Shown here: piece by piece, positions 6,715-12,521 of the stretch
How positions within the stretch are numbered: the first letter of the stretch is position 1
Layout of the letters: each line of letters starts with the position of its first letter
Source: an uncultured Bacilli bacterium
GTDB taxonomy: Bacteria; Bacillota_I; Bacilli_A; RF39; UBA660
DNA: 12,521 bases
Assembly (NCBI GenBank): GCA_949440065.1
Contig: CASRZP010000035.1
Coordinates: 1-12,521 of the forward strand
Direction of reading: 5' to 3'
Made by a program: the position numbers and the translations under genes
The notes under the pieces: generated by a model
Told to the model about the DNA's origin: nothing
Seen by the model: only the letters and a program-made list of their open reading frames with translations
Database searches by the model: none

Positions 6715-6738
6715 AACGAAAAGAAAGGAATTGATTTT

Positions 6739-8499
6739 ATGGAAAATATTAAAGAAAATGAACGATTAAGTGTATTAAACCACTCTTGTGCCCATTTACT
6801 AGCACAGGCAGTAAAACATTTATATCCTAATGCTAAATTTTGGGTAGGACCAGTAATTGAAGAAGGATTCTATTATGATATCGATTTAGGTGATGAAGTC
6901 ATCAAAGAAGAAGACTTAGAGAAAATCGAACAGGAAATGAAGAAAATTAGTAAAGATGGAAAGAAAATTGTAAGGGAAGAATTAAGCAAAAAAGATGCTC
7001 TATTAATGTTTAAAGATGACCCTTACAAGATAGACTTGATTGAAAATATGACAGATGGTACAGTAATTACTTGTTATCGTCAAGGAGATTTTGTTGACCT
7101 TTGTCGTGGACCCCATGTAGAAAGTGTTAAAGAAATCAAATACTTTAAATTATTAAAATTTAGTGGAGCCTACTATAAAGGTGATTCCAAGAATAAAATG
7201 CTTCAGCGAATTTATGGAATTTGTTTTGATCAAGAAGAAGCCTTACTTTCTCATTTAGCGGAATTAGAAGAAGCAAAACAAAGGGATCATCGTAAAATTG
7301 GAAAAGACTTAGATATTTTTATGACCCATGAACTAGTAGGACAAGGCTTACCGATGTGGTTACCTAATGGGGCTACTATTCGTCGTATTCTAGAGCGTTA
7401 TATTGTCGATAAAGAAATTGCTTTGGGCTATTATCATGTGTACACTCCATGTTTAGGAAGTGTAGACCTTTATAAAACCTCAGGACACTGGGATCATTAT
7501 AAAGAAGATATGTTTCCAGTGATGAAAATGGATAAAGAAGAATTAGTTCTTCGTCCGATGAACTGTCCACATCATATGCTAGTTTATAAAAATAGTTTGC
7601 ATTCTTATAAAGAACTACCTATTCGAATTGGCGAGTTAGCAGCAGACTTCCGTTATGAAGCATCAGGTGCAGTATGTGGACTTGAACGTGTTCGTGCCAT
7701 GTGTCAAAATGATGCCCATTTGTTTGTTCGACCTGATCAAATTAAACAAGAAATTAGTAACGTGGTCAAATTAATTTTAGACGTGTATCAAGATTTTGGC
7801 TTTATGGACTATAGTTTCCGTTTATCATTAAGAGACCCAGAAAATAAAGAAAAATACTTTAATAGTGATGAAATGTGGAATAAAGCAGAAAATGAATTAC
7901 GTCATGTATTACAAGAGTTGGATATTAACTTTTATGAAGCCATCGGGGAAGCTGCCTTTTATGGACCGAAGTTAGATGTGCAAATTAAGACAGCTCTAGG
8001 ACATGATATTACGATTTCTACTTGTCAGTTAGATTTCTTATTACCAGAACGTTTCGACTTAACTTACATCAACGAAGAAGGAGGAAAAACTCGTCCTGTG
8101 GTCATTCATCGTGCTATTTTAGGAACTCTAGATAGATTTACTGCTTTCTTACTAGAAGAGACTAAAGGAGCACTACCTTTATGGCTTGCTCCAATGCAAG
8201 TAGAAATTATCCCTGTTAATTTTGAGTATCACCTAGATTATGCCAAGGAAGTTTGTGAACTTCTAAAGAAAAATGGTATTCGTGTAGAAATTGATGAACG
8301 TAATGAAAAATTAGGATATCGCATGAGAGATGCCCAAATGAAGAAAATTCCTTATATCTTAGTTTTAGGAGACAATGAAAGAGAAAACCAAACCATTAGT
8401 TATCGTATGTATGGAAAACAAGAAACGAATACATTAACCATAGAAGAATTTATCAACTTATTAAAATTAGAAATTTTTAATAAAGCAATAAGAAAATAA
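6739..8499 (+). CDS. thrS: Threonyl-tRNA synthetase lacking the TGS domain
   Basis: ThrRS attaches threonine to tRNA-Thr in the cytoplasm. The protein has 586 residues against about 640 in E. coli and Bacillus. It starts directly at the editing domain: HSCAH (H15, H19) and CRGPH (C122, H126) match the four editing-site residues. The class II core follows: PMNCPHH with zinc ligand C276, motif 2 FRYEASG with GLERVR, H327 in DAHLF, and H457 in VIHRAILGT leading into motif 3. The anticodon-binding domain begins around WLAPMQVEIIPV. After motif 2 the family usually has Gln-Asp-Asp-Ala-His; here it is QNDAH (N324). The ATG at 6739 is chosen because AAAGGAA lies 8 bases upstream and HSCAH follows shortly. 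An in-frame GTG at 6673 falls inside the T-box and cannot be the start. Loss of TGS is also known in Mollicutes. Expression is set by the T-box. Confidence 0.97.
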   Translation: MENIKENERLSVLNHSCAHLLAQAVKHLYPNAKFWVGPVIEEGFYYDIDLGDEVIKEEDLEKIEQEMKKISKDGKKIVREELSKKDALLMFKDDPYKIDLIENMTDGTVITCYRQGDFVDLCRGPHVESVKEIKYFKLLKFSGAYYKGDSKNKMLQRIYGICFDQEEALLSHLAELEEAKQRDHRKIGKDLDIFMTHELVGQGLPMWLPNGATIRRILERYIVDKEIALGYYHVYTPCLGSVDLYKTSGHWDHYKEDMFPVMKMDKEELVLRPMNCPHHMLVYKNSLHSYKELPIRIGELAADFRYEASGAVCGLERVRAMCQNDAHLFVRPDQIKQEISNVVKLILDVYQDFGFMDYSFRLSLRDPENKEKYFNSDEMWNKAENELRHVLQELDINFYEAIGEAAFYGPKLDVQIKTALGHDITISTCQLDFLLPERFDLTYINEEGGKTRPVVIHRAILGTLDRFTAFLLEETKGALPLWLAPMQVEIIPVNFEYHLDYAKEVCELLKKNGIRVEIDERNEKLGYRMRDAQMKKIPYILVLGDNERENQTISYRMYGKQETNTLTIEEFINLLKLEIFNKAIRK

Positions 8500-8509
8500 C
8501 ATAGATAAC

Positions 8510-8537
8510 TTCACTTATTCCATATAAAAGTTACAAT
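8510..8537 (+). promoter_or_regulatory. Weak candidate promoter for the Fic gene
   Basis: TTCACT (8510-8515) and TACAAT (8532-8537) are 16 bases apart. The -10 is one base from consensus and the -35 two. No clear terminator follows thrS, so the Fic gene may also be read from the thrS transcript. Confidence 0.35.
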
Positions 8538-8556
8538 CGTAGGAAGGAGAATTTCT

Positions 8557-9219
8557 ATGGAAAATAAATTTCATTTAACAAAAGAACAAAATATTTTTGT
8601 CGCAAAAAGAAACATTGTTGATTATATTTGGAAAAGTGCCAACTTAGAAGGGATCAGCGTAACCTACCCTGATACACAAGTCATATATGATGGTGGAGTG
8701 GTAAATGGGTTAACGGTTAATCAAATATTAGTGATTAACAATTTAAAATATGCCTGGCAATTTATTTTAGAAAATGAATTAGATGATGATTATAAAACTT
8801 TATGCCAACTTCATCGTTTAGTAGTAGATAAGTTAGTACTTGATCAAAATTTGGGAAGATTAAGAACTACACCAGTTAATATAGGAGGAACAAATTGGAA
8901 ACCTCAATTTCCTATCGAAAGTCAAATTAAAGAAGAATTAGATGCTCTTTTATCCAAGAAGGATATTTCTAAAACGGAATTAGCCATTGAAGTAATGTTA
9001 TGGATGATGAGAAGACAAATGTTTATTGACGGAAACAAAAGAGTAGCTATGTTAATGGCGAATAAAATTATGATTGATAATGGATGTGGAATCATTACGA
9101 TTGCCAAAGAAAATCAAGCAATGTTTTTTGAAAAATTAATTAAGTTTTATGAAAGTAATGAATTAGAAGAGTTAAAACAATGGATATATGAGCATTGCAT
9201 TGATGGTATACAATTTTAA
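8557..9219 (+). CDS. Fic-family protein with Gln in place of the catalytic His
   Basis: Fic proteins usually transfer AMP or another phosphate-containing group to protein side chains. The usual core motif is HxFx(D/E)GN(K/G)R; here residues 154-162 read QMFIDGNKR, so the His is Gln154 while the anion-binding loop DGNKR is kept. An N-terminal SANLEG (27-32) fits the (S/T)xxxE(G/N) inhibitory motif of class II Fic proteins. The tail EHCIDGIQF is close to the C terminus. At 220 residues it is a compact single-domain protein with no visible antitoxin, membrane segment or DNA-binding partner. The ATG follows a strong AAGGAGA site (8544-8550). Because His normally acts as the base in transfer, this protein is either inactive for AMPylation or uses another chemistry. 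From memory, other Fic proteins with Gln at this position exist in Bacillota, so this is probably a subfamily and not a fresh mutation. A terminator follows directly. Confidence 0.85.
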   Translation: MENKFHLTKEQNIFVAKRNIVDYIWKSANLEGISVTYPDTQVIYDGGVVNGLTVNQILVINNLKYAWQFILENELDDDYKTLCQLHRLVVDKLVLDQNLGRLRTTPVNIGGTNWKPQFPIESQIKEELDALLSKKDISKTELAIEVMLWMMRRQMFIDGNKRVAMLMANKIMIDNGCGIITIAKENQAMFFEKLIKFYESNELEELKQWIYEHCIDGIQF

Positions 9220-9240
9220 AAGTCTTTATAGACTTTTTTT
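9218..9240 (+). terminator. Rho-independent terminator after the Fic gene
   Basis: AAAAGTCT (9218-9225) and AGACTTTT (9230-9237) form an 8-bp stem with a TTAT loop, ending in seven T (9234-9240). It overlaps the Fic stop codon and separates that gene from the ABC operon. Confidence 0.8.
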
Positions 9241-9241
9241 C

Positions 9242-9270
9242 TTTACTAAATAGAATCTTTGTTTTATGAT
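9242..9270 (+). promoter_or_regulatory. Candidate promoter of the ABC transporter operon
   Basis: TTTACT (9242-9247) and TATGAT (9265-9270) are 17 bases apart, directly after the Fic terminator. The -10 differs from consensus at one base and the -35 at two. A GGAGGG ribosome site follows at 9291. No regulator gene or obvious operator repeat is nearby. Confidence 0.45.
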
Positions 9271-9302
9271 AATAGTATTCGTTTAATAATGGAGGGATTA
9301 TT

Positions 9303-10004
9303 TTGGCATATATCGAATTTAAAAATGTAAGTAAGACCTATTTGATGGGGGAAATAGAAATTAAAGCCTTAAATAAAATTTCTTTTGAAATAGAAAAAGG
9401 AGAACTTGTGGTTATTTTAGGACCTTCAGGCGCGGGTAAAACAACTTGCTTAAACTTACTTGGTGGAATGGATGATGTTACTAGTGGAGAAATGATAGTA
9501 GATGGTGTTCACATTGAAGATTTAAAAGGAAAAGAATTAACTAAATATCGAAGGAACGACATTGGATTTGTGTTTCAATTTTATAATTTGGTTCAAAATT
9601 TAACGGCGATGGAAAATGTGGAACTTGCTGTGCAACTTTGTCATGATCACTTAGAACCCAAAACTATCTTAGAAAAAGTTGGTCTTAAAAATCGTATGAA
9701 AAACTTTCCAAGTCAATTATCAGGTGGAGAACAACAAAGAGTATCAATCGCAAGAGCCATTGCTAAAAATCCTCGTGTTTTACTATGCGATGAGCCTACA
9801 GGAGCTTTAGATAACAAAACAGGAAAACAAATTTTAAAATTACTAGAAGATGTGTGTCGTAAAGAAAAAATGACGGTGATTATTATTACTCACAATAGTG
9901 TCATTGCTGATATTGCTGATAAAGTCATCAAATTTAATAGTGGTAAAGTACAAGATATTATCATCAACAAAAATCCTAAATCCATTGAAGAAATCGAGTG
10001 GTAG
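9303..10004 (+). CDS. ABC transporter ATP-binding protein (MacB/LolD type)
   Basis: This 233-residue ATPase carries Walker A GPSGAGKTT (40-48), the Q-loop Gln92 in FVFQFYN, the signature LSGGEQQR (139-146), Walker B VLLCDEP (159-165) and the switch His197 in ITHN. ATYPICALLY for the window it starts with TTG, supported by GGAGGG (9291-9296) at 6 bases; no ATG closer to the conserved N terminus exists, since AYIEFKNVSKTY is the usual opening of the family. This subfamily pairs with FtsX-like permeases and often drives extracytoplasmic work (lipoprotein or peptide handling, peptide-antibiotic defence) by mechanical coupling and not classical transport. The permease gene begins two bases after its stop, so the two proteins almost certainly form one complex at the membrane. 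The substrate cannot be read from the sequence. Confidence 0.93.
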   Translation: MAYIEFKNVSKTYLMGEIEIKALNKISFEIEKGELVVILGPSGAGKTTCLNLLGGMDDVTSGEMIVDGVHIEDLKGKELTKYRRNDIGFVFQFYNLVQNLTAMENVELAVQLCHDHLEPKTILEKVGLKNRMKNFPSQLSGGEQQRVSIARAIAKNPRVLLCDEPTGALDNKTGKQILKLLEDVCRKEKMTVIIITHNSVIADIADKVIKFNSGKVQDIIINKNPKSIEEIEW

Positions 10005-10006
10005 TA

Positions 10007-12469
10007 ATGAAAAACAAGTTATTAGTAAGCAGTTATCGAAAAATTAAAGATACTAAAAAGAAATTTTTATCGCTTTTATGCATGGCGTTATTAGGGGTAG
10101 GTTTTTTTGCAGGAATTAAAGCAACATCTCCTGATATGAAAAAAACCTTAGATCAATATTTAGATGAACAACAAGTATATGATTTAGAAATTGTATCTAG
10201 TCTAGGACTAACTTTATCAGATATAGATGCCTTAAGAAACCTAAAAAAAATAGAAAAGGTAGAAGGAAGCAAGTATGTAGATTATGCCTATTCCAGTAAT
10301 CATATCGAAAAAATTGTTCGTATTCATTCTTTAGGAGATATCAATCAAGTCTTACTAAAAGAAGGAACCCTACCTAAAACTAATCAAGAAATCGTAGTAG
10401 AACAAGCTTTTTTAGATGATTATCACTTAAAACTTCATGATACCATTACTATTTCCAGTGAAATGCTAAAAGAAAACACCTTTACCATCACTGGTGTTAT
10501 AGAAAGTCCTTTATATTTTACTTCATACCGTGGTTTAAGTAGTATAGGAAATCAAGAATGGTCTTATTATTTGTATACTTTAGAAGAAGCCTTTTCTATG
10601 GATTATTATACCAATGTTTATCTTACTATTCAGCAAGCACAAGGTGAAATTACTGGAAGTAAAACTTATTTAAAAATGGTAGATGATGCTATAGGCGAAG
10701 TAGAGCAAATAAAAAATGATAGAATTGATGCTCGCTTTGATGAATTATATCAAGATACCATAGAAAATTTAGAGGCAATGGGAGTAGAAGTCAACATAGA
10801 AAACTTTAAAAAACCTGTCTGGTATACTTTTGATCGAAGTGATAATCAGGGTTATACCACATTCATTGACTCAACAGAAAGTATTACCCAAATAGGTTCG
10901 GTGTTTCCTTTAATTTTCTTTGTGGTTGCTATTTTGATTAGTTTAATTTCCATGTCAAGAATGGTAGAAGAAGAACGTGGGGAACTAGGAACATTAAAAG
11001 GTTTAGGTTTTTCTAATATTCATCTTTATGGAAAAAATCTCATCTATGCTGTTTTAGCGACTTTTCTTGGAGGAAGTATAGGTATGCTCATTGGTTTTAA
11101 CTTAATTCCAAGAGTAATATGGAACATTTATACGAGCTTATTTACTATTCCTAATTTTGTTTGCGAATTTAATCTTTATTATGCCATATTAGGACTAGCT
11201 ATTGTCATGATTTGTATTCCAGGAGCCTCCCTTTTTACAACAGGTAAGATTTTATTAGAAAAACCTAGTGAATTAATGCGTCCTAAAGCACCAAAGATAG
11301 GAAAAAAGATATTCCTAGAACGTTTTTCCTTTTGGGATAAGTTAAAGTTTTCTACAAAGATAACCTTTCGTAATATTTTTCGCTATAAAAAAAGAATTAT
11401 GGCAACTATCTTTGGACTAGCAGGATCAACTGCCTTACTTCTAGTGGGTTTTGGTTTAAAGGATTCGGTAAGTAATGTGGTAGATTATCAATTTAACAAG
11501 ATATTCTTATATGATGATATGCTTTATCTAAAAGAAGATAAAAGTATAGAGGAAATAGAAAATTTATTAGATAAAAATAAAGATATTTTAAATAAGGTAG
11601 TAATAAGTTATGAAATGGTTTCTTTATATAATGAAAATAAGGAAAGTCTAGAAGTTACTTTAATAACTAAAAATTTAGAAGACTCATTTAAAAATTTAAT
11701 TCATCTAGCGGATATTAACGATGATAAAAAAGAAATTGACCTACCAGAAAATGGTATTGTGTTAAGTGAAAAACTAGCGAAAACATTGAATGTGGATGTT
11801 CATGATTTTATCTATTTTCTAGTAGATGATACCTATAAGAAGATAGAAGTTAGTCACATCGTAGAAAACTATGTTAAGGATTATGCTTATTTATCATCCA
11901 GTAGTTATGAAAACATTTTTGGCGAATTTAAACCTAATGTGATATTAATGACAACAAATGAGAATTACGATGAAGAATTTCACCAACAGTTAATTCGTGA
12001 TAATGTGTTATCTACGGTAATAAAGAAATCGACAACTTCTAAAATGATGGATGATGTGTTATCTAAGCTTGATTCAGTAGTCATGATTTTAATTATTGCA
12101 TCATCGATGTTGGCCTTTGTTATTTTATATAATTTATCATCAATCAATATCAGTGAGAGAAAAAGAGAAATTTCTACATTAAAAGTATTAGGATTTTATG
12201 ATAAGGAAGTCGATCATTATATTACCAATGAAAACTATTTTATCACAACCATTGGTATTTTACTTGGACTAATCAGTGGACTTTATTTATGTCATTATGT
12301 CATTAGTACTTGTGAACCACAGTTTGTGATGTTTATAAGAGAAATCAAAATAACAAGTTATATCATTACTGCAGTGATTTCTATAATTTTTACCTTTATT
12401 GTCAGTAAAATAACGCATTTCAATTTAAAAAAGATTGATATGATTGATTCGCTAAAAAGTAATGAGTAG
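10007..12469 (+). CDS. FtsX-like ABC permease with two FtsX halves (compact form)
   Basis: This 820-residue permease shows about eight membrane segments. TM1 is at ~20-37; three helices of the first FtsX domain are at ~299-318, 344-366 and 391-410. TM5 is at ~463-484; three helices of the second FtsX domain are at ~690-711, 745-766 and 784-804. Two large extracytoplasmic regions lie between them (~38-298 and ~485-689). RMVEEERGELGTLKGLGFS after TM2 and SERKREISTLKVLGF after TM6 are the cytoplasmic coupling segments typical of FtsX. The segment W272-R277 (WYTFDR) before TM2 is shared, from memory, with larger Bacillota permeases that carry a long coiled coil in the first outer region. Here that region is short and has no heptad-rich stretch. 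The ATG at 10007 fits the basic stretch before TM1; a GTG at 9998 overlaps the ATPase stop and is the alternative. The substrate is unknown. Confidence 0.88.
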   Translation: MKNKLLVSSYRKIKDTKKKFLSLLCMALLGVGFFAGIKATSPDMKKTLDQYLDEQQVYDLEIVSSLGLTLSDIDALRNLKKIEKVEGSKYVDYAYSSNHIEKIVRIHSLGDINQVLLKEGTLPKTNQEIVVEQAFLDDYHLKLHDTITISSEMLKENTFTITGVIESPLYFTSYRGLSSIGNQEWSYYLYTLEEAFSMDYYTNVYLTIQQAQGEITGSKTYLKMVDDAIGEVEQIKNDRIDARFDELYQDTIENLEAMGVEVNIENFKKPVWYTFDRSDNQGYTTFIDSTESITQIGSVFPLIFFVVAILISLISMSRMVEEERGELGTLKGLGFSNIHLYGKNLIYAVLATFLGGSIGMLIGFNLIPRVIWNIYTSLFTIPNFVCEFNLYYAILGLAIVMICIPGASLFTTGKILLEKPSELMRPKAPKIGKKIFLERFSFWDKLKFSTKITFRNIFRYKKRIMATIFGLAGSTALLLVGFGLKDSVSNVVDYQFNKIFLYDDMLYLKEDKSIEEIENLLDKNKDILNKVVISYEMVSLYNENKESLEVTLITKNLEDSFKNLIHLADINDDKKEIDLPENGIVLSEKLAKTLNVDVHDFIYFLVDDTYKKIEVSHIVENYVKDYAYLSSSSYENIFGEFKPNVILMTTNENYDEEFHQQLIRDNVLSTVIKKSTTSKMMDDVLSKLDSVVMILIIASSMLAFVILYNLSSINISERKREISTLKVLGFYDKEVDHYITNENYFITTIGILLGLISGLYLCHYVISTCEPQFVMFIREIKITSYIITAVISIIFTFIVSKITHFNLKKIDMIDSLKSNE

Positions 12470-12492
12470 TCTCTTTTTGTGTCATATTATCA

Positions 12493-12521
12493 TATAATAC
12501 CTTGGTGATGATATGAAAGAA
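12493..12521 (+). other. Possible promoter -10 and first codons of the next gene
   Basis: A perfect TATAAT lies at 12493-12498, 24 bases after the permease stop, but no convincing -35 stands at the right distance. An ATG at 12513 preceded by GGTGATG could open a reading frame (Met-Lys-Glu) that leaves the window. Too little is visible to name a gene. Confidence 0.25.

Noticed and set aside
6673..6738. GTG start that would lengthen ThrRS by 22 residues
   Set aside because: These codons fall within the T-box core and its terminator; the peptide does not resemble ThrRS.
12452..12478. Possible terminator after the permease
   Set aside because: AAAAAG and GAG can pair with CTCTTTTT only with a four-base bulge and a short stem; too weak to list.
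1..12521. CRISPR arrays, insertion sequences, tRNA or rRNA genes, attachment sites
   Set aside because: No direct-repeat series, transposase, cloverleaf or rRNA-like sequence was seen on either strand by reading alone.

Overview
The window looks like a piece of chromosome from a low-GC Gram-positive bacterium (Bacillota). It is AT-rich by eye, about 30% GC by estimate, with GGAGG-type ribosome binding sites, a T-box riboswitch and a DnaI-type helicase loader. ThrRS lacks its N-terminal TGS domain, and there are RNB and sigma proteins with extra domains. Together these point to the gut Bacilli that border the Mollicutes (RF39-like lineages). That placement is inference; no rRNA gene is present. 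All genes read on the + strand. All complete genes stop with TAA or TAG, and Trp is written TGG.

Layout. (1) 1-2133: the 3' end of a dnaI-like gene, then, after one base, an RNase II/R-family (RNB) protein without recognisable cold-shock or S1 domains. (2) 2119-5317: a consensus promoter inside the end of the RNB gene drives two overlapping paralogous sigma-70-family genes. Both carry an extra N-terminal domain and an extra C-terminal module after region 4. A hairpin terminator closes the unit. (3) 5318-6451: a decaying stretch with a short orphan reading frame, a second terminator and the broken remains of a secreted CalY/TasA-like plus BspA-type leucine-rich-repeat protein. (4) 6465-8499: promoter, threonine T-box leader and thrS. 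(5) 8557-9240: a Fic-family gene whose catalytic His is replaced by Gln, then a terminator. (6) 9242-12469: an ABC ATPase/FtsX-like permease pair of the MacB/LolCDE superfamily. (7) The last bases may hold the promoter and first codons of another gene.

How the genes relate. In Bacillus and Staphylococcus dnaI lies close to thrS. Here the RNB gene, the sigma pair and the pseudogene sit between them, so this looks like an ancestral replication/thrS neighbourhood enlarged by lineage-specific genes. The sigma pair is the most interesting part. The first protein keeps a standard -35-reading helix but has an altered -10 region. The second keeps the tryptophan pair for -10 melting but has changed residues at extended -10 and -35 contact positions. 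They are translationally coupled and probably made together. The thrS gene is controlled separately by uncharged tRNA-Thr. The ABC pair probably forms one membrane machine acting on an unknown extracytoplasmic substrate.
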